The notes: a model not told the origin generated them from the sequence alone. Positions 5,468 to 12,559 are shown, counted from the stretch's first letter. The stretch: 16,254 nucleotides of DNA from Firmicutes bacterium UBA5559 (GCA_002425705.1 DIMT01000005.1:18949-35202); one strand, 5' to 3'. Made by a program: numbers and translations.

Positions 5468-7480
5468 ATGGAAAGTCGCTCCAAGGATTATCAAAAAATA
5501 TTGCTGGATTATTGGAATCAATATATTGGCAATGGCACTCCCATGCCAAAGGAAATCCCCCACATCCGCCCGGTAATTTATGAATCCTGGAAGAGATCGA
5601 AGGAAAACGGAGTCTATCCCTTCGAAATCAAAGATGCCACCTTAAAAAAGGAGGATTTGGACCAGCTGTTGCGCCGGAACCAGAACCTCATTCAGGTATC
5701 CCACTCTTATATTCAAAATCTGTATTCCCACGTTAAAGGGAGCAACTTCATCATTGCTTTGACGGATAGCCATGGCTATGTCATCGATTTGGTGGGCCAG
5801 GACAAGAAGATCCAGGATAGGGCGAAACGGAGCGGCCTGACATTGGGTTGCAGCAGAAAAGAGTCCTACGCCGGAACAAACGGAATCGGAACCTGCCTGG
5901 AAACTGGGACTCCTATTCAAATTTGGGGATGCGAGCACTACATTGAACCCCATCACAATTACGTATGCTCCGCAGCGCCCATTCGGAATCCCAGAGGGTT
6001 AATAATCGGATGTCTGGACTTCGTAGGGCCAGTGGAGGCCGTTCATTCCCACACCCTCGCCATGGTCTGCGCCGCAGTGGACGGGATAGAAAAAGAATTG
6101 AAAATGAAGGAATCCTACGAGCGAATCACTATGGTCAACAACCAGCTCCTTACTACGATTCAGTCCATCAACTCCGGCATCATCATGGTGGATAACCTGG
6201 GCATCATCACCCAGTACAACGAACGGGCCAAACAGTTTCTCCGGTTGCCAAAGTTAGACTTATATAGAAAGAATCTGGCCAATATTATTGATTTTGGCAA
6301 ATCCAGTATGAATATACTGGACACCAGAAAAGATTTTGCCAACAGAGAAGTGACTCTTTGCAACAACTTGGGGAATTCCCTAAATCTTTCTCTTACTGCG
6401 TCCATCATCTACGATGGATTCCACGAAAAGCAGGGCATTCTTTTTGTAATCGAGGAGCAACGCCGGGTTCATAAATTGGTAAGTAAGATGAGCGGATTTT
6501 TTGCCCGCTATACCTTCGACTCCATCATCAGCGCTTCCCCCGCCATGGAGGAAGCCATCAACATCGGAAAACTAGCCGCTCAAAACGATTCCACCGTCCT
6601 GATTCTGGGAGAAAGCGGAACTGGCAAAGAACTGATGGCCCAAGCTATCCATAATGCCAGCGATCGTTCTTCCGGCCCCTTTATTGCCATCAATTGCAGC
6701 TCTCTTCCGCGAGGCTTGATCGAAAGCGAACTGTTTGGATACGAAGGAGGCTCTTTTACCGGAGCAAATAAAGAGGGAAATCCAGGTAAATTCGAGCTGG
6801 CTTCCGGAGGCACCATCTTCCTGGACGAAATCGGCGATATGCCCCTTGACCTTCAGGCAACCCTGCTTCGAGTCATCCAGACTCGTGAGATAACCAGAAT
6901 CGGCGGCAAGATGGCCAAACCGGTAGATGTAAGAATTATGGCCGCCACCAATGTTAATTTGGCAGAATCGGTGCAAAGTAAAAACTTCCGTGAGGATTTA
7001 TATTATCGGCTAAATGTTTTCCCGGTGCTCATTCCAGCTCTGGAGCAACGAAAAGAAGACATTCCTGTACTGATCGATCACTTTATACAGGGGTATGATC
7101 ATCGGGGTAAGAGTCATATCAGTGGTATATCCAGAGAGGCGCTGCAAGTACTTATGGCTTATTCCTGGCCGGGAAACGTACGGGAACTTCAGAACATTAT
7201 TGAGCGAATGGTTAATATGTCGGAAGGCCCATTATTAACCGAAAGGGATCTGCCGCAGGAAATTCTTACTGGAAACCAAAACGCCCCAGCCAATTTCAGC
7301 CCTCCTATCCTTAAAAAATATCCGGCAGAGGTGAGTTCGGAGAGGTCCCGAATTATCGACCAGTTAAGGCAGGACGAGGGAAATGTGACAAAATCAGCCA
7401 CTGCACTGGGGATTCCAAAAAGAACCCTCTACCGGAAGCTGGATAAGTACAATATCGACCCGGCTGCATTCCGTTTGTAA
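5468..7480 (+). CDS. Sigma-54-dependent transcriptional activator, AcoR-like
   Basis: This 670-aa enhancer-binding protein has, in order, a GAF-like sensory region (about 75-210, with LGCSRKESYAGTNGIGTCL typical of AcoR relatives), a PAS-like region (about 225-330), an AAA+ domain (about 345-575) and a C-terminal Fis-type helix-turn-helix (about 635-665, GNVTKSATALGIPKRTLYRK). The AAA+ domain has Walker A GESGTGKE (381-388), Walker B GGTIFLDE (447-454) and the sigma-54 contact loop GSFTGA (428-433, usually GAFTGA). There is no receiver domain, so it probably senses a small molecule directly. The start follows AAAGGAG. Sigma-54 promoters stand on both sides of it (5149-5165 leftward, 7486-7502 rightward), so it very likely activates both operons in response to the pathway's substrate. 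The ligand is unknown. Confidence 0.93.
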   Translation: MESRSKDYQKILLDYWNQYIGNGTPMPKEIPHIRPVIYESWKRSKENGVYPFEIKDATLKKEDLDQLLRRNQNLIQVSHSYIQNLYSHVKGSNFIIALTDSHGYVIDLVGQDKKIQDRAKRSGLTLGCSRKESYAGTNGIGTCLETGTPIQIWGCEHYIEPHHNYVCSAAPIRNPRGLIIGCLDFVGPVEAVHSHTLAMVCAAVDGIEKELKMKESYERITMVNNQLLTTIQSINSGIIMVDNLGIITQYNERAKQFLRLPKLDLYRKNLANIIDFGKSSMNILDTRKDFANREVTLCNNLGNSLNLSLTASIIYDGFHEKQGILFVIEEQRRVHKLVSKMSGFFARYTFDSIISASPAMEEAINIGKLAAQNDSTVLILGESGTGKELMAQAIHNASDRSSGPFIAINCSSLPRGLIESELFGYEGGSFTGANKEGNPGKFELASGGTIFLDEIGDMPLDLQATLLRVIQTREITRIGGKMAKPVDVRIMAATNVNLAESVQSKNFREDLYYRLNVFPVLIPALEQRKEDIPVLIDHFIQGYDHRGKSHISGISREALQVLMAYSWPGNVRELQNIIERMVNMSEGPLLTERDLPQEILTGNQNAPANFSPPILKKYPAEVSSERSRIIDQLRQDEGNVTKSATALGIPKRTLYRKLDKYNIDPAAFRL

Positions 7481-7485
7481 ACAAA

Positions 7486-7502
7486 TTGGCACGATACTTG
7501 CT
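7486..7502 (+). promoter_or_regulatory. Sigma-54 promoter of the gutM-lplA-permease operon
   Basis: TTGGCACGATACTTGCT holds TGGCAC, five bases, TTGCT, a complete -24/-12 consensus. It begins 6 nt after the activator's stop codon. Transcription would begin near 7513, so the first start codon of the operon must be the ATG at 7569, not one at 7512. No enhancer array is visible immediately upstream; the nearest is about 2.1 kb away at 5342-5424. Confidence 0.92.
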
Positions 7503-7528
7503 TAATAATATATGGAAAGCCTGCCCCT

Positions 7529-7549
7529 GGGGGAATATCGAATTCCCCC
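7529..7549 (+). promoter_or_regulatory. Leader hairpin before the GutM-like gene
   Basis: An 8-bp stem, GGGGGAAT with ATTCCCCC and a 5-nt loop, lies within the 55-nt leader, ending 7 nt before the AAAGGAG ribosome-binding site. A run of C just upstream (GCCCC) could pair alternatively with the same G-run. It may influence translation or mRNA stability. No known riboswitch is recognised. Confidence 0.4.
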
Positions 7550-7568
7550 CCATCGAAAGGAGAACATT

Positions 7569-7955
7569 ATGTTTTGGGATATTGTCATCGTCGCCGGATT
7601 GTTTTGGATCATCATGAGTTTTTTCAGTTTTATGCAGACCCTTCACGTCCGGAACATCTATAAGGTTCTGGAACCTGCCGGAGAAGTGTACCACGGTCAG
7701 GATGCCGGATTCCTCCGTACCCGTTACTTATGCTTTGCCGCCGTTGACCAAAAGGGTAAAATAATAGATGCCCGTTTGCTGAAGGCCAGCCGGATCGTAA
7801 CCATGTCAAAGATCCTGCCCTTTCCGGAAATCATTGGTCAGAATTTTTATAGTTTAAACCCCGAAAATATGATTCTGCAGGAAAGACCATTGCTGGCACT
7901 TAAGAAGATGGTCGAAAACTTTTCAGCACAGAGAGACAAGAAAGGTCTTGTATAA
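7569..7955 (+). CDS. gutM: GutM family protein (glucitol operon activator-like), membrane-anchored
   Basis: This 128-aa protein opens with one hydrophobic helix (about 3-22) and continues as a soluble domain. The layout resembles Escherichia coli GutM (119 aa): an N-terminal span, then a region of the type hvrniykvLepaGeVyhGqdaGflr, then a conserved I-DARLLKASRIVT-like segment ending before a variable tail. I matched it by memory of the family pattern. GutM was named as an activator of the glucitol operon, but its molecular action is poorly defined, and there are no glucitol genes here. The start at 7569 is chosen because GAAAGGAG precedes it and it lies downstream of the predicted transcription start. 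The stop directly abuts the lipoate ligase start codon, indicating translational coupling. It may modulate expression or assist the permease of this operon. Confidence 0.72.
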   Translation: MFWDIVIVAGLFWIIMSFFSFMQTLHVRNIYKVLEPAGEVYHGQDAGFLRTRYLCFAAVDQKGKIIDARLLKASRIVTMSKILPFPEIIGQNFYSLNPENMILQERPLLALKKMVENFSAQRDKKGLV

Positions 7956-8972
7956 ATGGAAACCAAATGTATCATCAGCCCCTTTCACGATTGTCATCTG
8001 AACATTGCTAGCGAAGAATACTTCTTAAAGAAGTTCCGTGATGAGGAGGATGTATTCTACATCTACATCAATTCCCCTTCCATCATCATCGGCCGGCACC
8101 AGAATGCCTATGCAGAAATCAATCATTCCTACGTTCGGGAAAAAGGGATAAAGGTAGTTCGCAGGCTCTCCGGAGGAGGCGCCGTCTACCATGACCTGGG
8201 GAATGTGAATTATGGATTCATCACTCGGAACACGGGCAAGGATATCGGCGAGGTCTTTCGGGAGTTTACAGCTCCTATTCTTTCGGCTTTGGCTACTTTG
8301 GGTCTTGAAGCTTCATTTTCGGGAAGAAACGATCTGGTTCTTGGGGATCGGAAGATTTCTGGCGTGGCTCAATACCATACCAGCAGGAAAACCCTTCTTC
8401 ACGGAACCTTGCTTTTCGATTCGGATATGAAAGAAATCACCAGCTCCCTCCATGTGGACCCTCGGAAATTCGCCGGCAAGGGAATCTCTTCAGTGAAAAG
8501 CAGGGTGACCAATATTCGGGAACATCTTGAAAATCCTCTTACAACCGAAGAATTCACACAGCTGATTTTCCGGGAAGTCCTGGCCGGCCTGCCTTGCGCT
8601 GCCTGTTATGAGCTAAGTCCAGAAGACCAAAAGGAAATCGAAAAGCTGGCTGACGAAAAATACAACAACTGGGAATGGGTTTATGGAAGATCCCCAAAAT
8701 TTTCCTTTTCCAGCACCCTGCGTCAGGACAAAGGCATCATCGACATCGGCCTGGACATCGATCAGGGGCATATCCGGGAGTTAAAAATATACGGAGATTT
8801 TTTTGGAGTCCGGGACATCGAGGAACTGACAAGGGCCCTGCAGGGTACCGCCTACGAAGAGTCTGATGTAGTCAAATCTTTAAAAGAATTAGATATAAAC
8901 GATTATATCTTTGGCCTGAATAAAGAGATTTTTATTCGCCAATTATTCCACAATCAAGACGAGGAGAACTGA
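7956..8972 (+). CDS. lplA: Lipoate-protein ligase A
   Basis: This 338-aa enzyme activates lipoate with ATP and transfers it to the lysine of lipoyl domains (2-oxoacid or acetoin dehydrogenase E2, glycine-cleavage H protein). The signature RRLSGGGAVYHD (69-80) and the catalytic lysine Lys133 in DRKISGVAQ are intact, matching the E. coli LplA number. The KGISSVKSRVTNI segment and a C-terminal accessory domain (about 245-338) are present, so it looks like a full-length salvage ligase. It starts with no gap after the gutM-like stop and has only a weak ribosome-binding site (AGAAAGG), implying coupling. Inclusion in a sigma-54 operon beside an AcoR-like activator suggests that growth on the inducing substrate needs a lipoylated complex, but no lipoyl protein is encoded in this window. 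Confidence 0.93.
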   Translation: METKCIISPFHDCHLNIASEEYFLKKFRDEEDVFYIYINSPSIIIGRHQNAYAEINHSYVREKGIKVVRRLSGGGAVYHDLGNVNYGFITRNTGKDIGEVFREFTAPILSALATLGLEASFSGRNDLVLGDRKISGVAQYHTSRKTLLHGTLLFDSDMKEITSSLHVDPRKFAGKGISSVKSRVTNIREHLENPLTTEEFTQLIFREVLAGLPCAACYELSPEDQKEIEKLADEKYNNWEWVYGRSPKFSFSSTLRQDKGIIDIGLDIDQGHIRELKIYGDFFGVRDIEELTRALQGTAYEESDVVKSLKELDINDYIFGLNKEIFIRQLFHNQDEEN

Positions 8973-8976
8973 CCAA

Positions 8977-9894
8977 ATGAACGGGATAAACAGCGTAATC
9001 GTTCTTTTTCTGATTTTTTCCGTGGGTTTTTTACTAACCCGGCGGAATGCCTGGCCGGAAAACAGCACCTCCGTCTTGTCGGTCATCGTGGTAAAAATCG
9101 CTGCCCCATCCCTGGCCATCTTATCCATTTATGACCGTTTCACCCGGGAGTTGCTGGCCGCAGCCACTTTTCATTTAATGATCCTATGTCTCTATACCTT
9201 TATCCTTTTTCTCATTGGCAAAGGGTTATCCAGGCTTTTGCGGCTGAAAAACGGACGGGCTGCTGTATTTGAGGTGTCCTTCACCTTTTCCAACACCATA
9301 TTTATCGGTCTTCCTGTGAATCAGATTGCTTTCGGAAATGAAGGGCTGCCCTACCTCTTTACCTTTTATCTGGTTACCCTGACCGGCTTTTGGAGCCTGG
9401 GAGCTTATTGGCTGGCCTGCGCATCGGATTCTGCCGAACGGTTTTCTCCAAAGAAAATCTTCAGCCCCGGATTCATTGGAATCATCATCGGCAGCCTGCT
9501 GGTAATGGTTGAAGGGTCCATTCCCTTTGCCCTGGATTCAGCCTTGCGGTATATCGGAGGATTGACCGTTCCCCTTTCTCTATTGGTAATCGGTGCGAAC
9601 CTAACTCAATTGGACCGAAATGTACTGCGGGTTAAAAAGGACGAGGTTTTCATCCTGATTGGCAAGTTTATTCTGAGTCCGTTGATCATGCTGGCCTTGC
9701 TAAAGCTTTTTAACGTTCAGGGGATGGCTTTCAGCGTTTTCATGCTGACTGCCGCCATGCCCTGCCACATGCAGACCTCGATTGTAGCAGAACACCATGG
9801 GGTGGAAGGTTCCTATGCCGCCAGACTGGTCAGCTTGAGCACTCTGGTCAGCCTGATCACCATACCGTTGACCATCTACATCCTGACCCACTAA
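8977..9894 (+). CDS. AEC family transporter (auxin efflux carrier/malonate permease fold)
   Basis: This 305-aa protein has about ten hydrophobic segments in two halves of five, the standard AEC architecture. Each half contains a broken helix region: FTFSNTIFIGLPVNQIAFG in the first and LTAAMPCHMQTSIVAEHHG in the second, matching the family's conserved N-x-GxP and AMP regions. The start lies 4 nt after the ligase stop, behind GAGGAG, so it is the last gene of the operon and ends in a hairpin terminator. Bacterial AEC proteins include malate and malonate permeases, so a small dicarboxylate or related organic acid is plausible as substrate. It could import the pathway substrate or export an end product. 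Direction is not determinable from sequence. Confidence 0.88.
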   Translation: MNGINSVIVLFLIFSVGFLLTRRNAWPENSTSVLSVIVVKIAAPSLAILSIYDRFTRELLAAATFHLMILCLYTFILFLIGKGLSRLLRLKNGRAAVFEVSFTFSNTIFIGLPVNQIAFGNEGLPYLFTFYLVTLTGFWSLGAYWLACASDSAERFSPKKIFSPGFIGIIIGSLLVMVEGSIPFALDSALRYIGGLTVPLSLLVIGANLTQLDRNVLRVKKDEVFILIGKFILSPLIMLALLKLFNVQGMAFSVFMLTAAMPCHMQTSIVAEHHGVEGSYAARLVSLSTLVSLITIPLTIYILTH

Positions 9895-9929
9895 AAAACC
9901 CCACCGGATAATACTCCGATGGGGTTTTT
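9894..9929. terminator. Bidirectional intrinsic terminator after the AEC gene
   Basis: A stem of CCCCA-x-CGGA with TCCG-x-TGGGG and a 6-nt loop is flanked by A-run and T-run. It directly overlaps the AEC stop. On the plus strand the middle pair is a C-A mismatch. On the minus strand it becomes a U-G wobble with six following U, so the hairpin is slightly better formed for transcripts coming from the tRNA side. It can serve both. Confidence 0.85.
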
Positions 9930-9935
9930 GTCACA

Positions 9936-9954
9936 TGGAGCTAGTGAAGGGAAT
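9936..9954 (-). repeat. Direct copy of the tRNA-Thr 3' end (att-like)
   Basis: These 19 bases are identical to 10136-10154, the 3' end of the tRNA gene including CCA, discriminator, acceptor strand, T-stem strand and three T-loop bases. The two copies are exactly 200 bp apart in the same orientation. Such duplications are what tRNA-targeting integrases leave, but no integrase or cargo lies between them. Confidence 0.85.
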
Positions 9955-10075
9955 TACACAGATGCCATGCATCTGCCGTCCATCGCCATCTTTGTGGCTC
10001 GGACCGCCCAGCTAAAAACAGCATAACATGCTGTTTTCCGACGCTTGACGCCCTTTCGGGTTCGATTCCCTTCAC
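9944..10075 (-). ncRNA. Candidate structured RNA or repeat element beside tRNA-Thr
   Basis: No gene is credible here, but the segment folds compactly. An 11-bp closing stem joins 9944-9954 with 10065-10075. Inside are four hairpins: 9960-9974 (6-bp stem), 9978-10004 (two 4-bp helices with an internal bulge), 10015-10037 (10-bp stem, 3-nt loop) and 10051-10060 (3-bp stem, GAAA tetraloop if read on the minus strand). The tetraloop and the downstream terminator both favour the minus strand. No own promoter is evident, so it would depend on read-through past the tRNA terminator. The right closing arm is itself a copy of the tRNA T-arm in inverse orientation. It could equally be a dispersed repeat or a remnant. 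I do not recognise a named RNA family. Confidence 0.45.
10058..10075 (+). repeat. Inverted copy of the tRNA-Thr T-arm
   Basis: GGGTTCGATTCCCTTCAC on the plus strand repeats 18 bases of the tRNA-Thr T-arm and 3' acceptor strand, which in the tRNA gene lie on the minus strand. Similarity stops there (CTTGAGC follows, instead of TAGCTCC). No 5' tRNA half is found upstream on this strand, so it is a fragment, not a second tRNA. Confidence 0.75.
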
Positions 10076-10097
10076 CTTGAGCGAAATTAGACAAAAT

Positions 10098-10126
10098 AAA
10101 ATACTCCCCTTGAGAGGGAGCATTTT
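10098..10126 (-). terminator. Intrinsic terminator of tRNA-Thr
   Basis: Read on the minus strand, AAAATGCTCCC, a 7-nt loop and GGGAGTATTTT form an 11-bp stem with one G-U pair and continue into ATTTTG. On the opposite strand that pair is an A-C mismatch, which fits use in the tRNA direction. It begins 10 nt after the CCA end. Confidence 0.72.
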
Positions 10127-10135
10127 CATTTAGTC

Positions 10136-10210
10136 TGGAGCTAGTGAAGGGAATCGAACCCCCAACCTGCGGTTTACGATACCGCTGCTCTACCATTGAG
10201 CCACACTAGC
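10136..10210 (-). tRNA. tRNA-Thr (anticodon CGU), CCA encoded
   Basis: A 75-nt cloverleaf is complete. It has a 7-bp acceptor stem (GCTAGTG/CACTAGC), a D-arm GCTC-AATGGTA-GAGC, an anticodon stem GCGGT/ACCGC with loop ATCGTAA (anticodon CGT), a 5-nt variable loop, and a T-arm with loop TTCGATT and two G-U pairs in its stem. Discriminator U is followed by an encoded CCA. The anticodon reads ACG threonine codons. It stands alone, with its own promoter and terminator, divergent from the ABC transporter operon. Its 3' end is duplicated 200 bp downstream. Confidence 0.95.
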
Positions 10211-10219
10211 ACTAGGACT

Positions 10220-10248
10220 AATATAAAATATTTAAGGGGAAAAGTCAA
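10220..10248 (-). promoter_or_regulatory. Sigma-A promoter of tRNA-Thr
   Basis: On the minus strand, TTGACT (10248-10243) and TATATT (10225-10220) are separated by 17 bp. Transcription would start about 4-9 nt before the tRNA 5' end. Confidence 0.75.
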
Positions 10249-10317
10249 TATTCTAACACTTCCCTTTTCAAGTACCTTCTTTGTTAAAAAATCCTTTTTC
10301 ATTTATAGGTTATCATG

Positions 10318-10323
10318 TATAAT
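10318..10323 (+). promoter_or_regulatory. Probable -10 element of the amino-acid ABC operon
   Basis: A perfect TATAAT preceded by GTA lies 45 nt before the start codon of the binding-protein gene. The -35 region about 17 bp upstream is T-rich (TTTTTC) and poor. The rest of the 10249-10367 gap shows no riboswitch or T-box that I recognise. Confidence 0.5.
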
Positions 10324-10367
10324 ACTAATGTATGACTTTAAACCAATAAATTCAGGAGGAATTAATT

Positions 10368-11144
10368 ATGAAGAAAATACTGAGCATTGCACTGATTCTT
10401 GTTCTTTCTCTGACTCTGCTGGCCGGATGCGGCGGCGGATCTGCCGAAGGCGAAGGAAGCCCGGAAGCGAAGGTATACAACATCGCAACGGACACTACTT
10501 TTGCCCCCTTTGAATTCCAGAACGATGCAGGCGAATACGTGGGGATCGACATCGACATCCTGGCCGCCATCGCTGAAGATCAGGGATTTGAGTATACGCT
10601 GAATCCTCTTGGCTTCAGTGCCGCTGTAGCTGCTCTGGAATCCAACCAGACCGATGCTGTCATTGCCGGCATGAGCATCACCGAAGTTCGTCAGAAAAAA
10701 TATGATTTCTCAACTCCCTACTATGATTCCGGCGTTGTCATGGCGATTGCCGCAAACAATGAAACCATCCAGTCCTATGAAGATCTGGCTGGCAAAAAGG
10801 TTGCAGTGAAGACTGGAACCGAAGGCGCTGAGTTTGCAGAATCCATCAAAGATCAATATGGCTTTGACATCGTTTATTTCGACGAGTCTCCCTTTATGTA
10901 TGAAGATGTAAAGACTGGCAACACCGTAGCTTGCTTTGAAGATTATCCGGTAATGGGTTACGGAATCTCTCAGGGCAACGGGCTGAAGATGGTCACGGAC
11001 ATGGAAAAGGGTTCTTCTTATGGCTTTGCTGTCATGAAGGGCAAGAACACCGAACTGCTTGAGATGTTTAATGCAGGTCTGGAAAACATTAAGGCTAATG
11101 GCAAGTATCAGGAGATCATCGATACCTACATTGCCGCAGAATAA
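10368..11144 (+). CDS. Amino-acid ABC transporter substrate-binding lipoprotein
   Basis: This 258-aa extracytoplasmic binding protein belongs to the polar amino-acid family (SBP family 3). It starts with a lipoprotein signal peptide, MKKILSIALILVLSLTLLAG, and the lipobox cysteine is Cys21 (LAGC), followed by a GGGS-type flexible linker. The mature domain shows the family hallmarks: YNIATDTTFAPFEFQNDAG at the start, GIDIDILAAIAEDQG, the GMSITEVRQKKYDFSTPYY segment, and KTGTEGAEFAE. The ATG follows CAGGAGG. It is the first gene of a three-gene import operon with permease and ATPase. The ligand is probably a polar, acidic or basic amino acid, not resolvable further from sequence. Confidence 0.94.
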   Translation: MKKILSIALILVLSLTLLAGCGGGSAEGEGSPEAKVYNIATDTTFAPFEFQNDAGEYVGIDIDILAAIAEDQGFEYTLNPLGFSAAVAALESNQTDAVIAGMSITEVRQKKYDFSTPYYDSGVVMAIAANNETIQSYEDLAGKKVAVKTGTEGAEFAESIKDQYGFDIVYFDESPFMYEDVKTGNTVACFEDYPVMGYGISQGNGLKMVTDMEKGSSYGFAVMKGKNTELLEMFNAGLENIKANGKYQEIIDTYIAAE

Positions 11145-11156
11145 CGAGGAAAAAGA

Positions 11157-11822
11157 ATGGATCTATTGAGAGTTTTCGGCGAAGTACAGCCCTTACTGAC
11201 AAAAGGCCTTTGGATTACAGTAGAAGTGACCGTGCTGTCTCTGATGCTGGCCCTGGTGATCGGACTGATCTCCTGCTTTTTAGCCTTATCCAAAAGGGCA
11301 CCCCTGCGCTGGATATCAAAAGTATACGTGGGACTGGTTAGAGGAACCCCTCTGCTTGTTCAGGTATTCTATATTTATTTTGCCATCCCCCAGCTTCTGC
11401 AGCTGATGGGATTTGACTTGAGGTTCACACCCTTCATTGCCGGCCTGATTACACTGACCCTGAATGCCGGAGCTTACCTGTCTGAAATCTTCCGGGGAGC
11501 CATCAATGCAGTCAACCCGGGTCAGATGGAAGCGGCCAGAAGCCTGGGCCTTTCCCATGCTCAGGCCATGAAGAAAGTAGTACTACCCCAGGCATTTCGC
11601 ATCTGCCTGCCCTCCCTGGTGAATCAGTTCATCATTACCCTGAAGGACTCTTCCTTGATTTCTGTCATCGGCCTGGCCGACATCATGTATCAGGCGAAGA
11701 TTTATGTGGGAAGATCTATGGAAGCTTTCGCCACCTACACTTGGGTTGCTATCTACTACTTTGTCATTATCTCGATTCTGACTCAGGTGGCCAAATACGT
11801 TGAAAGGAAGGTGAGCTCATGA
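11157..11822 (+). CDS. Amino-acid ABC transporter permease (HisM/GlnP family)
   Basis: This 221-aa inner-membrane permease has about five hydrophobic helices. The cytoplasmic EAA loop is clear (EAARSLGLSHAQAMKKVVLP, near residues 123-142) and is the contact point for the ATPase. The N-terminal part has VRGTPLLVQVFYIYF, a strong signature of the HisM/GlnP subfamily. It begins 12 nt after the binding-protein stop, behind GAGGAAAAAG, and its last codons overlap the ATPase start by 4 bp (ATGA type), so the three subunits are translated together. Only one permease gene is present, so the channel should be a homodimer. Confidence 0.94.
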   Translation: MDLLRVFGEVQPLLTKGLWITVEVTVLSLMLALVIGLISCFLALSKRAPLRWISKVYVGLVRGTPLLVQVFYIYFAIPQLLQLMGFDLRFTPFIAGLITLTLNAGAYLSEIFRGAINAVNPGQMEAARSLGLSHAQAMKKVVLPQAFRICLPSLVNQFIITLKDSSLISVIGLADIMYQAKIYVGRSMEAFATYTWVAIYYFVIISILTQVAKYVERKVSS

Positions 11823-12559
11823 TGAATCCTCAGATCAAGATCGAAGACCTGCACAAATGCTTCGGGGAGCTGAAGGTTCTGAAGGGTATCAACCTGGAAA
11901 TCGAAAAGGGGCAAGTGGTCTGTGTTATCGGACCCAGCGGATCCGGAAAATCCACCTTGCTTCGATGCATCAACCGGCTGGAAGAGCCCACTAACGGAAA
12001 GATCATCGTAGACGACATCGAAATCACCGATCCGAAGAACGACCTGAACAAGACTAGGCGTCATATCGGTATGGTATTTCAGCAGTTCAACCTCTTTCCT
12101 CACCTGACTGCCAAGCAGAACATCATGATGGCCCCGCTGGAGCTAAGGCTGAAGAACAAGGCCGATGCTTCCAGAAAGGCAGAGGAACTTTTGGAACGGG
12201 TCGGGCTTCGGGAAAAGGCCGATGCCATGCCAAGGCAGTTGTCCGGCGGAGAGCAGCAACGGGTAGCCATCGCAAGAGCCCTGGCCATGGAGCCGGATAT
12301 CATGCTCTTTGATGAACCCACCTCTGCATTGGATCCGGAAATGGTGGGAGAAGTTCTGGCTGTTATGAAAGAACTGGCATCCATGGGAATGACCATGGTG
12401 GTAGTAACCCACGAAATGGGCTTTGCCAAGGACGTGGCAGACCGGGTTCTCTTCATGGACGAAGGAATCATTATGGAGGAAGCTGCTCCTGCCGAAATGT
12501 TCAGCAATCCCAGAAACCCCAGGACTGCAGAGTTCCTGAAAAAAGTACTGAACCCCTGA
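11819..12559 (+). CDS. Amino-acid ABC transporter ATP-binding protein (GlnQ type)
   Basis: This 246-aa ATPase is complete. Walker A is GPSGSGKST (38-46), the Q-loop is at about 88-89 (FQQFNLFPHLT), the signature LSGGEQQR is at 141-148, Walker B IMLFDEP is at 161-167 with the following D-loop SALD, and the switch histidine is His198 in VVTHEMGFA. These are the standard features of the polar amino-acid importer subfamily. Two start codons are adjacent (ATGATG). The first overlaps the permease stop, and GGAAGG lies upstream of both. It energises uptake by the binding protein and permease encoded just before it. A strong terminator follows the stop. Confidence 0.96.
   Translation: MMNPQIKIEDLHKCFGELKVLKGINLEIEKGQVVCVIGPSGSGKSTLLRCINRLEEPTNGKIIVDDIEITDPKNDLNKTRRHIGMVFQQFNLFPHLTAKQNIMMAPLELRLKNKADASRKAEELLERVGLREKADAMPRQLSGGEQQRVAIARALAMEPDIMLFDEPTSALDPEMVGEVLAVMKELASMGMTMVVVTHEMGFAKDVADRVLFMDEGIIMEEAAPAEMFSNPRNPRTAEFLKKVLNP

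Noticed and set aside
7385..7400. GTGACAAAATCAGCCA inside the activator's 3' end as an enhancer half-site for the rightward promoter
   Set aside because: It resembles the array at 5342-5358 but has a one-base shift and encodes the conserved helix-turn-helix (GNVTKSA), so coding constraint explains it.
7512..7568. Upstream start at 7512 for the GutM-like gene
   Set aside because: It would begin at the predicted transcription start without a ribosome-binding site. ATG 7569 has AAAGGAG and gives the family's usual N-terminus.
10040..10080. Second tRNA on the plus strand ending in GGTTCGATTCCCTTCACC
   Set aside because: Only the T-arm and part of an acceptor strand are present. No D-arm, anticodon arm or pairing 5' strand of a tRNA could be built upstream.
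9941..10196. Two short minus-strand frames (62 and 80 codons) across the tRNA-Thr/repeat region
   Set aside because: They run through the tRNA gene, its terminator and RNA hairpins, and lack ribosome-binding sites, so they are spurious.
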